Shown piece after piece: positions 34,400 to 46,067 of a DNA stretch of 64,000 nt; the stretch's first letter is position 1; each line of letters begins with the position of its first letter. The notes beneath the pieces are model-generated. The model searched no databases, had not been told where the DNA came from, and was given only the letters and a program-made list of their open reading frames with translations. The translations under genes were made by a program, and so were the position numbers. This stretch comes from Enoplolaimus lenunculus (Eukaryota > Nematoda > Enoplea > Enoplida > Thoracostomopsidae): assembly GCA_030248215.1 (NCBI GenBank), contig JASANG010001501.1, forward strand, positions 1 to 64,000, in the 5' to 3' direction.

Positions 34400-34879
34400 A
34401 GCACCAACTGGTGATATTTGCTATACACATTTGAGAATATGGGTGCTATTGTTTGAATTTTTGATTGCTGACAGATTTTATGGTAAACTTTTTACAATTT
34501 AGAATTACTACAGAATATCCTTAAACAAGCTGGATAATTTATTTTCAGGAATAGCGGAATTTACAATTTAATTGACGACCCTCGATCTAGTATACAAACT
34601 TTTTACCCGAGCATAATGTCGGGCGAGTTCGGGCTCGTAGCCAACGGGTGGGAATGAGTTATCACGACCTCTCTGGACGAATTTTGTCCATTGGTAAAAT
34701 TTTGCCTCGTACTAGGAAATTTTCATCCTTGCATGTAAAGTCAACAAATACCCCTGTATGCTCGTCCTGAAAAATTTATAGCCACCCTAACAAAACGAGC
34801 TGGCCCACAGGCTGCACAATGTGCGCACAATGCTTTAACCTCCTTGGTCGATTTTACGGTTATACCTAATCGGTTTTAC

Positions 34880-35213
34880 TATCAAATTAGTAATATCAAG
34901 AGTGCATGATACATGAGTGTGCAAATCTTAGGGTTCCGCATGGTGCAAAATGTACCATCACCCGGGTGTTGCGTTTTTGGCCGAGCCCCCCCTTGTTTAG
35001 ATCGGAAGTCGCTATCACATGAATACCCCTAAAACTATAACGGGGGCATGTTTGACGCCGCATACATAAAGTGCCATGTTTAGCACCGGTTATATCGCCC
35101 CTCTAAAAACGGGGGTAGGGCAAAAACGCAACGCGTGCTGAGTACATTCTTTTCTACACAGAACGTGACCAGTTGCACACTCTTGTTAAATAGCGATTTT
35201 CCACTCTTCAGTG
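34880..35213. mobile_element. GCAAAAACGCAACGCGTG-family element
   Basis: Two inverted halves meet around 35000-35100: CCGGGTGTTGCGTTTTTGG to the left, GGCAAAAACGCAACGCGTGC to the right, then GCACACTCTTG. A fragment lies at 35545-35640. Confidence 0.6.
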
Positions 35214-35371
35214 ATATGTATATCAAGCACTTCGTTTGAACAATTTCTGCAACAGTTTAATCAGTATTTTGTTTACGAGTAAATATGATTTGTATTAGAG
35301 ATTGTGGTGGCCGATCGCAATGAGCGATAATTTTTTAGCCCATTTATTTAGGTACGCATCGTTACTGTCAG

Positions 35372-35512
35372 TCTAGTTAGGAACCGGGCCTTCAGACATT
35401 TTCAACTGAACAGCTGGAAAAGCAGGCATTCAGCGGCGGCTCGAACTCTCAAGCCTATGGATTCTTAAGTGAACGCTCTACAACTGCACCACTTAGCCCA
35501 CCTCTGTAGGTA
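35372..35512 (-). mobile_element. tRNA-derived SINE (family 2), copy 2
   Basis: Diverged copy of the 9903 element: shared GTTAGGAACCGGGCC start, CAGCTGGAAAAGC centre, GCTCGAACTCTC B box and CTCTACAACTGCACCAC A box. It sits inside a cluster of ACGCAACGCGTG-type elements. Confidence 0.55.
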
Positions 35513-36925
35513 AAAACCTGTAGTCGAGGTCGGCCAAAAACGCAACTCCTGGTAGAACATTTTGTACCATGCGGAACCCGAAGAGATGCACACTCGTGTA
35601 TCATGCGTATCATGCACTCTTGGCATCAGTAACATATTTTACTCGTATTTGGTTTAAAAAACTTTTACGAGTTTTGTTTGAATTCCTTTCATACGCTTAG
35701 GCTTCGACTTAGGCTTTTTGAGTTAGCGGGAACTAAAATTAGATAACAAAGTTATAACTAATACCACTAAATTAATTGCACTACAGTGCGTACAGGTACG
35801 CAAAACGCGACGTAAAACACGTAATAGCATTGCATTAACGTTGTTAATACGTGTTGTGCACGCAAACTGCAGTTGCAATTAATGTAGCTTTTTTCACACA
35901 TGTGCTTGCGGTATGCACGTATATATAAATATATATAATATATAATATATATTATATATATGTATATAAATTGTCTGAATATTAAGCCATCGAATATCAA
36001 AAATTTGGGGAAGATATTTCCAAACATTCACAATTAAATTATTTGATTTAAAATAAGTATTTGAAAATCTTTGAACAATGAGTTTAATAAGGCAGGATCC
36101 GCGTTCGAGAAACCTTGCTTATGAGCAAGGGAACATAACCACCCATGTCGTGTTTCTGGGCACATTTTTTGTATAAAAACGAGAAGAATGTCTTCATTAA
36201 TACAAATATAGTGACAAAGCGAAGACAAAAAACAATGTATTTAGGAAAAGTTTTGATGCAAAAACTTCATTATATTGTATATACATAATAAGACATACAT
36301 AGTCAATGTCATTATATATATACATATATATATTTCTGCAAAATATTTTTATAAAATCTAAATGAGGAAACGACTCAAAGGCGGGCCCGTATCCAGCCCC
36401 CTGGAAAATTTTCAACATTACTTATAACTAATTGAAAACCGTTGAATGCCCTTACTGAAAAATTTTCAGCCCCCCCAAGCAAGGTGAGCTGGCTACGGGC
36501 CTGTCCATAGGGTATACGAAATTAATATTGATGTAAGGAGGGGTGTATAATTCGTGAGAGAGTAATGGAATGAGGCACGGTAGTACTTGTAGCTATGGCT
36601 ATCCGCAGGGTTTATGTTTTAGGGAACGCAATATGGTGAGATGAATTGCTGTGCTTTTGGAAATCAACGCTGGGTTCTTGTACAATTCGCGTCGTGTTCA
36701 AGGTTAACGCTTAGGCTCAAGCTTAGGCTAAGATCAAGATTTAGGCAAAGGCTTAGGCTTACACTTACGTATAAAGTTTTTCCGAAAACATAGTTTATCT
36801 TAATCGTAAACCTGTTCCAATGCGTAAGCCTACGGAGAATAAGTGTACAAGAATGCACCGCTGAGTAGAAAAGGCTTAAAAATTTGTTTAACCATAATAT
36901 ATTAAACGAACGTTAACTGTTTGTC

Positions 36926-37182
36926 ACACTGTAAATTCCAATGAGTTGATTAATCAATTCACCTAGCGAGGAGTTGGTTATTTCTAAATTAATATCAGTA
37001 AACGTTAACTCACTCTCAGTTGTGTTGATTCTCACTCTGAGTTAAGTTGACTCTGGCTGAGTTTATTAATTAGCTCAGGATGAATTGATTCAACTCAAAA
37101 TTCTGAGTTCTAATTGTCCTAACTCAGACTGAGTAATTCACGTCATTCTGTGTTAAAGCCAACTCACTGAAATTCACAGTGC
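36926..37182. mobile_element. CACTGTAAAT MITE, copy 13
   Basis: Both ends present (CACTGTAAATTCCAATGAG, GAAATTCACAGTG). Confidence 0.85.
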
Positions 37183-37931
37183 AATATTGTCGCAAAAAGC
37201 TATATTTTAGTCATTTTCTTTGAATTCGAACCGCCGTCAATTAATTCTCTGCGTGATTTTAATTTTTCTCTATCCCTGTGCTAAAATGAATTAGATACAC
37301 CGTAAGAACACTACTTTAAGTTTTAAGCTCTCATATGAAAGTTATTAACCCTTTCACTCATAGAGTATACTATGAGCAACTAAATACATATAATATATTA
37401 TCAATACAGACTCTGTGAGCAGTGTTTCACAAATCTAACATATATGCGCTGTGAAAAATCTCCACAAGACGTCAGAGCCCCCTCGGGCTCGAGCGTCAAG
37501 CTCCTTTAACTCAGTGGTCATCGTAAACGCCTCTCACCCAGTGAGACTGAGGATGCAATCTTACCTTGAAATTACATCTCATATAAAATTAAAAATATTC
37601 ATGTGAGAAACGGTTAATTAATGTAATTTTAGCTTATGTTGAGAGAAATGTAACACGAACACGAGAGCGAGTGATGAGGCAGACTTGTGTTTCCGATATC
37701 CCTGGAAAAATTACTGCTGTTAATCCGGTGCATCGCGGGGTCCAGTGCCACAGCATCCGTAAAAAAATTTTTCGTGAAGGGCTCTATCCTGAACTAGGAT
37801 TTACTTAGCGGGATTGGTTGGGATATGTGAAAGACGCTGTCCAGCTATTGCAGGTTCACGGCGTATTCATATACGTATCTTGTAGTACCAAAGTCGTGGT
37901 ATATAGAGCCATTGTAGCCGAAAAAGTTGCA

Positions 37932-38004
37932 TGGCTGCGTAGCTCAGTGGTTAGAGCAGCTGAGCGGTAATCCGTACTCGTGGGTTCGAGCCTCATCGCA
38001 TTCG
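37932..38004 (+). tRNA. tRNA-like sequence, probably a pseudogene or SINE head
   Basis: An A box (TAGCTCAGTGGTTAGAGC) and a B box (GGTTCGAGCC) are correctly spaced and the D stem GCTC/GAGC pairs. Acceptor and anticodon stems contain mismatches, and position 33 in the anticodon loop is not T. It is therefore probably not a working tRNA. No identity is assigned. Confidence 0.4.
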
Positions 38005-38095
38005 TAGGTAAATTTTCGTAAAAGGCTCTATATGGCACAGCTTAACTTAGAAATAACAACTAAATGCAAGCAGAGACAAATGGGTCTGATGAATT

Positions 38096-38300
38096 GATTT
38101 TTTGATTTGTTTGTAAATATAAACAAACAAATCAGAAAGTCAAAAAATGATTAAAGAAAATGTAGGTTTTTAAGAAAAACTTTCTTAAAAACCTACATTT
38201 TCTTTAATCATTTTTTGATTTTTTGATTTGTTTGTAAATATAAACAAACAAATCAGAAAGTCAAAAAATGATTAAAGAAAATGTAGGTTTTTGAGAAAAA
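38096..38300. repeat. large compound inverted repeat
   Basis: Arms around AATGATTAAAGAAAATGTAGG read left, right, left again. Each is joined to an inner small palindrome (TTTGTAAATATAAACAAA). At least 48 bases pair with few mismatches. Confidence 0.85.
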
Positions 38301-38425
38301 TACTTTGAAAAGTTTGTTCAACAAATTTGAAATTGTAAGCAATTACATTTTGTAACAACGTGTTTCCTTATCAAAGGTGCAGATACAATTCGTAGAGATT
38401 AGTAATTACATTATGAAACTTGTGT

Positions 38426-38650
38426 CACTGCAAAAAATGATGAGTCACATTGACTGTCTCTGAAATAGGCTTTTCCTGACCTCACAAACTGAGTCAAATT
38501 CGACTCCGCCACAGTCAAATTCGACTCACTGAGCAGCGATTCAGTTAATCGAATTTGACTCTGGCGGAGTCGAATTTTGACTCAGTTTGTGTAGTCAGGA
38601 TAAGCCTGTTTCGGAGAGAGTCCATTTGACTCGCCGTTTTTTGCAATGTA
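38426..38650. mobile_element. palindromic CACTGCAAAA MITE, copy 6
   Basis: Complete foldback with GAGTCAAATTCGACTCCGCC arms. It lies in the large interval. Confidence 0.8.
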
Positions 38651-40972
38651 CAATTACGCAGAACGATTCAGAAAATGTTTTTCACGTTCTCAGATACCAG
38701 AGTATTATTCTAAAGCTTGGGCCCATATTCTCAAATGCGTATAGCACCTATGATCACTTTGTGATAGGCATTCAAACTGACAAACATCTACAATTGCAGA
38801 TCTCAAAATTGGTACAGAAGTAGGGCAAATCAAACACAAACAATGTGTGCTGAATTTCGAACCTCACCATACGCTGGTACTAATGTTACAGGACGTATTG
38901 CCAACTGGTGATAGATGCTACACACATTTGAGAATACGGGCTAATGATAAAAATGTGTTTAAAGTCTTGTCGTCAGCTCGAGAAAAATTGTGAAGGCAAT
39001 GTATACCCTATATCCTGTCCTTTGTAGCTCTTTAGTGATAATTTTAAAAAATTCCAAAAACCTTTTTTATGGACACCTCTAAACTGATTATTTTTGAAAT
39101 TCACAAAAATTCCGGAATACGGAAGTCTTAACGACGTGTAAAATTAAACTCCAGATAGCCAATATTTACAATCTTTACAAAAATAACTTTTAAAGACATT
39201 ATTCGGGAAATGATTTGCCAATGTTTCGCAATATAAACACTTTTGTTGAAGGTTTATGACGTTTAATTTACGTTGTAAAATATACCACAAAAAAATGTTA
39301 ATTTTGCAATTTATTGTAAATTTTTCAATTTGGTGATTTTTCAATTTTATTTTGAGTTTACCGCGGCAACTTCAAGCAAGCTTCGGGAGACACAAACCCG
39401 GATTGGTTTCGCAGCCAAACCATGGAGGTTCTATAGCTTTTGCGGAAGAATATGATAGTTTTTCTGTTGGATTTTCAATAGTTTTTAAAAGCGTGTTTAG
39501 CAGCACATCGTTCAATAACTTTTGCTTTAACTCTTGTTGTATTTGCAGCAAAATTGTTCAGCTATTGCTAGTGGAAAACATTATACGCTACACCAGAGGT
39601 GATGTTTACATGGGTCACAAATTTGAAGAACACATATTTGTAATCTTAAAACTATAATAATTTGGTTCATTGTACCAGAAATATTTAAATATGTTTAAAA
39701 CTTTTACGACGAATTTAAAGCCCATTCACACGTGTAAGTTTTTGCAGCGAAAACTCGCAGTTGCAACTTGCACAAATTCTAACAGCTGCAAGTGTCTTCA
39801 AAGGAACATCCGATTGACCAATCAAACTGCAGATACAAGAAATTGAAGCGGCTTTACAACTGCGTTCACAGGTGCGAATTAAATAAAGTAGCATGAATTC
39901 CAGTGAATAATTTGCCGCTGCAAGAACTTCAAAGCTGCTTTGTCACCAAACTTGCGCATGCAAGTTGTACGTGCAAGTTTTTGCTGCAAAAATTTGCACG
40001 TGTGAATATGGCTTATCATTCATATCATGTTCTCCACGGACCTGAACGCATCCAGTATTACCAATCTTTATTAATGATTTATGTAACTTTTTGCGACTCA
40101 ATTTTACATCGAATTATAAAAAGAACACTTTTGTTTGTATGTTCGTTATTTTTGAAATATTAATTTAATTTTTGACATTTAAAAATTGTTGTAGTTTTTG
40201 CAAAATCGCACGAAAGCCCGCCCAGGAGTGTAAGAGTTGTATATTCTCAAATATTTCTCACTCGGGACGCAACGTTTTTTGTGATCAATTTTAAGAACAA
40301 CGTTTTTACAATTTGCCTGAAGCGGAATTTCGGCAAATTACAGGTTTTTCAATTTTACGAGAACTTTGTAACAGATGTTTTTACGTTAAATATTTGAAAA
40401 TAGCGACCATATATATAAATATATATGTATATATTATATATATTTACTTATATACATATATATACTTATATACATATATATACATATATATCCATTTATA
40501 TATTTATAAATATATTTATAAATAAATGCACATATGAACATATGTTCCATTTAAAGCATGATTTACGGAGCGCACCAATATAATTATATATGGACCCCGT
40601 AGGCCACACAACTGTGGCAACTTTTAATATTTTAAGCATTTGATTTTTCAAAAAAAGTGATATTTTTGGGCAACAGGTTCAAATTATGTATGCGAGGAAG
40701 AAATTTTGCCGTTTTAACCGAATTGTTTAATGTTTCTGGAAAAAACATTATGTCGTAAAACCATATTTTTTGACATTTCAAACTTTTTCTGGTTTTCGTA
40801 CATTTGAACCCAATCACACACGATCGGTACAACGGGTTTGCTGTAAATTTTATATGGTTTTTTAAATTGCAAATTTGTTGTACCTGAATCGCTTGCAGAG
40901 ATGGCTATCAGCTTATGTCTTTATCGTTTTTGCTGTGACAAAAATTTTCTTTATTTACTCAGTGTACTGCAA

Positions 40973-41008
40973 AAAATGGTGAGTTAAATTGACTCTCTCC
41001 GAAATTTG
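40973..41008. mobile_element. palindromic CACTGCAAAA MITE, fragment
   Basis: Only one end is present (ACTGCAAAAAATGGTGAG, then TTGACTCTCTCCG). Confidence 0.7.
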
Positions 41009-41629
41009 GATCTGCTCCAGGAGGTTGGCACCTTACCATGGCCATTCGTGCAGTTTTTGCCCTGATGACTCAACTTAACACCTCATTCGCCTTACAACAT
41101 TTTTTAACTCTGTATGATATTTCAGTTTTGCAATTTTTGCAATTCGCTTGCTTGAGGACGTATTATTAACGTTGATAGGTTCAAATCTCGTTACAGCTGA
41201 TAATATCATATCCTTAGACATATTGAGTGCGGCTTTGTATCCAAAATTCCGCTCAGCGCTGTGAAACATGAAAAATTGGCAAATTTCGAACTTTACCGTT
41301 CACTAAATTGAGACGACAGATGACATTGAGTAGATTGACCATCTGGTGTACCTGTGCCAATGCGCTGCAGGACAGTTGGAATTTTTAGGCCACTCAACAA
41401 AATAGAAAAAAAAATCGTTGGTTATGCAAATTATTTTTCGTAATATACAGTCAGTGGTATGTCGGTTTATATCAAAATACCACGGGCAATTTTCGATGTC
41501 ACTCCAGCACTGCCTATTATCAACTGGCGATTAATGCTAAAAACACAGCTGAGAATTTTATACCACCCTAGAAGCTAGTTTTAGTCATCCGGATTAAGGT
41601 GATAAATTTTAGAAAACACAACACATTTT

Positions 41630-41689
41630 TGTATTATTATTATTATTATTATTATTGTTATTGTTATTATTATTATTATTATTATTGAC
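41630..41689. repeat. TTA microsatellite
   Basis: About 19 ATT/ATTG trinucleotides in a row. Confidence 0.95.
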
Positions 41690-42206
41690 ATTTAGTGTAA
41701 ATTTAAACTAACGCCAAAGTACAACAACATAATACACCTTTAAACGATGTTGTCTACCCATTTTTTTCTTGTTGCCAATCTTAAATTTTTTTTGCAGTAA
41801 TTGAAACATCGCAAACACACTTTTTTGGCTTTCAAACAGTTTTTTTCTTGCAATTGATTCATGCCCGTCACCAAGGGTGGGGGGTGGCCCAAGTGGGGCT
41901 CAGACACCTGCAAAAAATTTGCACCCCCGCAGAAAATTTTCAACTTTCGTTGTAAGTCATTAAAACCCTTGTATGCCCTCCTGAAAAATGTTTAATCCCC
42001 TCTAGCATAGTCAGCTGTTCACGGGCGTAAATTGATTACAGCCGTAAACCAAGTGTAATACTCTGTGTAAACAGGGACATATAACCAGGATATCATTTGC
42101 ACAGGATATATTAACCAGGTGTGAAAGCCTTTTTGGTGAACCAACGTAGCGAGCCAGCAAACTTTTTTGACTTCTATTAGAATCAAGCAGGTTATTCTAA
42201 GGCCGG

Positions 42207-42401
42207 CCCACGCATACAAGAGGTCCGGATCGTTTTCCGGCGGGGCTGTAATAGAGTCGATTTAAGCTTTAGACTAACTTTTTTGTTTAGGCTTAAGCTT
42301 AGGCTTATGAATATGTTCATCCTTACGCTTAGGCTAAGGCTTAGGGTTAGGCTTACGATTACGAATATGCTTATACTAATGTTCCGGCCTTGTTCTATAC
42401 A
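42207..42401. mobile_element. AATGTATAGAACAGG-family element, inverted
   Basis: CCGGATCGTTTTCCGG near the left, CTTAGG core, CGGCCTTGTTCTATAC at the right. Confidence 0.65.
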
Positions 42402-42548
42402 GGATCCTTACAGCCTGTAAATATTTATTTAGTGGAAATAATTACAATCACTGATATTTATGATATCTGGCAAGTAACGGTTATCTTTGCACCAACGGGT
42501 TCGTAGCAAATTGCCTATGTAACAGTGAAATCTACGACAATTGGTTCT

Positions 42549-42918
42549 CAGTGGCGGATCCAGGATCTCAGATTGGGGGGTGGGCAAAATTTCACAGGTA
42601 CTAAACATATTTTTGACCCACACACAAACCACGAACTATTGCCATAAAATTGACATCCTTACATTCGTTCAATTATTTAAAAGCTCGGATTCGGAAGCCA
42701 ATTCAGTTTTGAAAAAGCAAAATACAGTCAGCTTCAGCAATATCCGTTTCTGTTTTTAATGAGTTGGAACTGCCTGCTGTTTTCGGAAAATGTTTTAGCA
42801 TTAGCGGTAATGGATTTCAATTTATTTTGTAGAACAGCAATTGACAGTCTACATAATTTTTGTCGAGATGCTGTTGGGGAGGGGCACGGTCGGGGTGCCC
42901 CCATGGATCCGTCATGAA
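42549..42918. mobile_element. CAGTGGCGGATCCAGG element, copy 2
   Basis: Left end CAGTGGCGGATCCAGG; right end CCCCCATGGATCCGTCATG. Shares GACCCACACACAAAC and AAAAGCTCGGATT with copy 1. Confidence 0.7.
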
Positions 42919-43641
42919 GGTTCTGTATTGTTCGTAAAAACGAATACGTTGTCGTGTTAACCAGACGGACTGTCTGCTAAAATAGGGAATCTGATTCCCA
43001 CTATGAATTATACGAAAAGTAGCCTATTTGTATAGATCTGGACAAGCTGAATTCAACGGTATTAACGAATATGTCAGCATGACTAACGGTTAAAAAAAGT
43101 TATAGTTTCGAAATTATAGTGAAAACACATACTGAAAAGAAAGTATCTACCAGTCACATGTTTGTAAAATATCGGTTTACGAAAATGTTTCAGTTGGTTG
43201 TGCATGCTTTGTATATTGAAAAGTTAAAATTTAAAGGACCATAATATTTAAAGCAGGTTTTTTGCAGACTTAAAAATGATACCGCTGAACTCGGCACGTC
43301 AAGATGTACAAATTAAGCTACTTTTCAAAGAATTCCTAGGGTCCATATTCCGCATCTGCAGTCGGACTGCTTACGCGGCTGCGGCCGGAATATTAATCTT
43401 CGGTCGTGGAAGTGGGGTTTTGGGTGAAATAATAGGAGACAGTGTGGCACCATTAATATTTTCAACTCTATTTGAATACTGCTGTAGGGGTGGCAACCAT
43501 ATCTGAAGCTCTCTATGGGCAAGAGCAGCTTGTACCATCTTGCGTTTTCTGTAAATGAAAATAATTATTATATTAATATATTTTTCAACTCTGTAGGGTT
43601 GCAATTACAGTACCACGTAAAATATTACACATCATAGAATA

Positions 43642-44051
43642 ATTGGTTAAATTGAAACGAAATTTAAGTATTTTTCAATTCAAAATAACGTATATTCGAA
43701 AACTTCGGCGCCCCTCGTGAAGTTAGAATTATATACGATTTGCGACCCTCCTGTCAGTCATCTCAACAACAACCTTGGTACCCTGTCGTTCGGATATTAC
43801 ATATTTTTGGACCAGCCAAAACATTTTGGCCGTTTCTCGACAACCACTGCCATATCGTACAATCCGGAACTTCCAATCGACGCATGCAATACTGAATGCT
43901 TATTGGTTATTCGTTTCGTCAGTCGAAAGTCAGTTGTAATTGACCAATCGCAATCAAGCATTTGATGACTCGATTAACGATTTTAGCGTATTAAATTCGC
44001 AATTCGGCGTCCATAATTCTTCAGTTTTTGCTACGACTCATTTGTAATTGG
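43642..44051. promoter_or_regulatory. CCAAT/ATTGG cluster upstream of the second signal-peptide exon
   Basis: Five CCAAT-box pentamers in either orientation lie within 500 bases of the ATG at 44138: ATTGG at 43642, CCAAT at 43873, ATTGG at 43902, CCAAT at 43944 and ATTGG at 44047. About one would be expected by chance. NF-Y boxes of this sort are common at metazoan promoters. The block is fairly free of repeats, unlike its surroundings. The promoter role is inferred. Confidence 0.4.
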
Positions 44052-44137
44052 TTGATTGTCAGTTTGAAATATATTTTTTTTGGCCCACAAAATACGTCAC
44101 GTATCTCTGTCCGTCCGTTTGCAATATTTGAACCAAA

Positions 44138-44243
44138 ATGTTGCGATTTTACTGCAGTGCAATCGCTGTTGCGCTGTTTGCATTGACTGTGTGCAACATC
44201 ATGTTTGCATTCGCTCAACATAATCCAAGAAGAAGTAATGTAG
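44138..44243 (+). CDS. HSPG2: alternative first exon with signal peptide
   Basis: An ATG in a good context (ACCAAAATG) opens MLRFYCSAIAVALFALTVC, then NIMFAFAQHNPRRSN: basic n-region, long hydrophobic core and an A-Q-type cleavage region. It ends at a perfect donor G|GTAAGT (phase 1). The phase matches the LDLa exons, so it could splice straight to 48882, or through the two candidate exons that follow. It lies far downstream of the SEA exons, so an internal promoter is the simplest reading. A separate tandem gene is the alternative. Confidence 0.6.
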
Positions 44244-44541
44244 GTAAGTTTGCAATAATATGTCGTAACGCAAATTGCTATGCGGGCATTTTTGCTATAA
44301 CCAAAAAGCCAGAGTCCTAGCGGTGACAGCAAGCTGCGTTTAGGTTAAATTGGCCAAACGTTAAAATTGTTCGTCAAACTTAGCGGTCTTGCCCCGAAAA
44401 ACTATTTATTTTCATTTCAAGAAACCGATTCGATGGCTTGTAACCTCGGTGAGCCCCTGCTGCCTTTGCGTTTATAATTACAAAGTTTCGAAAATTACAA
44501 ATGTTTTGGTTACTGTATAGAGTGATAATGTTTTAGTTTAG

Positions 44542-44753
44542 AAAAGCACACAACATGTATTACACCACTAGAGAGAGTTCAGCTTAATAGTAGGAGGCTA
44601 AAATCGCCATGGTGGGTATGCAAAGATTTTGCACGATCCTTACAAGCGAGGGTTAAAATTTCTGAACTGAGTGACGGGGTGACAATTTTTCGCCGAAGCA
44701 AGATTAATAGCCTTCCTTACGGATGCAAATTGTACTTGGAATTTAGCAGACCG
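44542..44753 (+). CDS. candidate exon: unrecognised basic domain
   Basis: The acceptor TTTTAGTTTAG opens phase 1, following the signal exon, and the frame stays open to a donor CCG|GTAAAA (phase 0). The peptide of about 71 residues includes EKHTTCITPLERVQLNSRR, LKSPWWVCKDFARSLQARV, then KISELSDGVTIFRRSK and LPYGCKLYLEFSRP. It has three Cys, two adjacent Trp and many Arg/Lys. I do not recognise the fold. The chain of phases with both neighbours and the unforced length favour real coding. Confidence 0.45.
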
Positions 44754-45288
44754 GTAAAATATAAGATTAAGCTTGACCTGGAGCAGGAAATAGTTCGACT
44801 ATTTGTAGACGCTTCAGGATGCCGCCATGGGCAATCTCTAAGGAATGACCTTTCTGGCGTTATATCATATCATAACCGTAATTCCATCTGTCTCGTTCCC
44901 GTAGCCAAGGGGGGGCAGATGGGGCTCAGCCCCCCTGGCAAACGTTTTAACCCCCCGCCCCCTAAAAATTTTCAACCTTGCTTGTAAGTTACTGAAAACT
45001 CTTGAATACCCCTCCTAAAAATGTTTTAGACTCCTCTAGCAAGGTGAGCTTACTACGGGTCTGATTTGTCTATGTATAGACGTGTAAGAACGCTTTTTCT
45101 TCGTACAGAAGTTTGTTCCGAATGTGGCTGTTTAGAACAATCTTGTCCTAATCGCGTATCCCCTTTCAACAATTTACCCCCACCCGATTTGGAGCCGGTA
45201 CCGGTATAAATACAGCGAGGTGGGGGCTTTGTAATATTTCTGTTCACTGGTATGAATTTGAGATAAAAGCTAATTTTCAGCTAACTAG

Positions 45289-45442
45289 GTTGCGCTGGTT
45301 ACGCCCGAAGCTACGCCTGATCAAATGCCCTCCGCGCCTGTGGCATCTCAGACAACAGTTGCAAAATCCACCATCAAACCGCCACCGTTGTCTAACCCCA
45401 CCAAATGCTGTGGTGCTCCTAAAATTCCCCTCAGGCATTTTG
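45289..45442 (+). CDS. candidate exon: Pro/Thr/Ala linker
   Basis: Phase 0 after an acceptor at 45288 (CTAACTAG; a stronger TTTTCAG lies 8 bases upstream). It encodes VALVTPEATPDQMPSAPVAS, then QTTVAKSTIKPPPLSNPTKC. This mucin-like linker resembles the Pro/Thr spacers before LDLa modules in vertebrate perlecan. The 3' end is uncertain: G|GTGCTC at 45413 and G|GTTATT at 45443 both leave phase 1 as needed for the LDLa exon at 48882. The Arg-rich +1 frame is also open and is taken as a shadow. Confidence 0.45.
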
Positions 45443-46067
45443 GTTATTCTACAACAAGACATCTGTCTCGTTGACCGAAACTTTCGGTTGAAAATTATTC
45501 ATCTCACAGTTACAGATTTCGCTTCGATGGAGTGTTCGACTAAATTTACAATGACCAAAATATTATATAATTCTTACGCGATTGCCTAAATATTTGTTAA
45601 GTCGTTTCGAGGAAAACCAACTATCCGGGCGTGGTCTCCTGACAGGGCGAGGTTCTCATAGCCGGTGGGGGGGGGGGGTAATCCTTGCATTGTGTCTGTG
45701 AGTGCGAGCTCCAGTTCTGTAGCTCAGTCTATGAGTGCGACCCATACGCGTTTGTTAGAAGACATTGCTTATCCTTACAAACGAGTGTGTTTTTCCTGCA
45801 TGATAGCCTCTGTAGTCGTATTTAGTATACTTAAATGAAACCCAAGCTTGTTAGAAACGGTTAGTAATCTAACGGTCTGTGATGACTTTATGTAGCTTCA
45901 GATACGTATATAACGGAGAAATTTCTGAACAAACGAGAAAAAAGCCTGTTTAACATGTTTTAGAATGACCGTTATATATTCTTAAGGCCAAAAAATTATT
46001 ATCGAATAGGCCCATCATCGGAGCTGATATCCTGGCAACGTTCCTGTGTACGTTGCCTAATTTTAAA

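Larger units (their letters stand above)
19291..44137 (+). other. large interval, mostly mobile DNA
   Basis: About 25 kb without a confident exon. Besides the elements listed separately it holds GCTACGGGCC-type elements (23160-23300, 34640-34810, 36370-36505, 41860-42020), AT microsatellites (35930-35965, 40400-40530), GC-rich CGTACGG repeats (29960-30110) and a foldback at 39719-40016. Unassigned stretches include 25420-26270, 27240-27960, 33200-33650, 39000-39720 and 43000-43640. Confidence 0.55.

Noticed and set aside
41075-41269. Minus-strand 64-residue frame starting MFHSAERNFGYKAALNMSKD
   Set aside because: Plausible composition but no homology recognised, no splice or polyA context, and too short to call.
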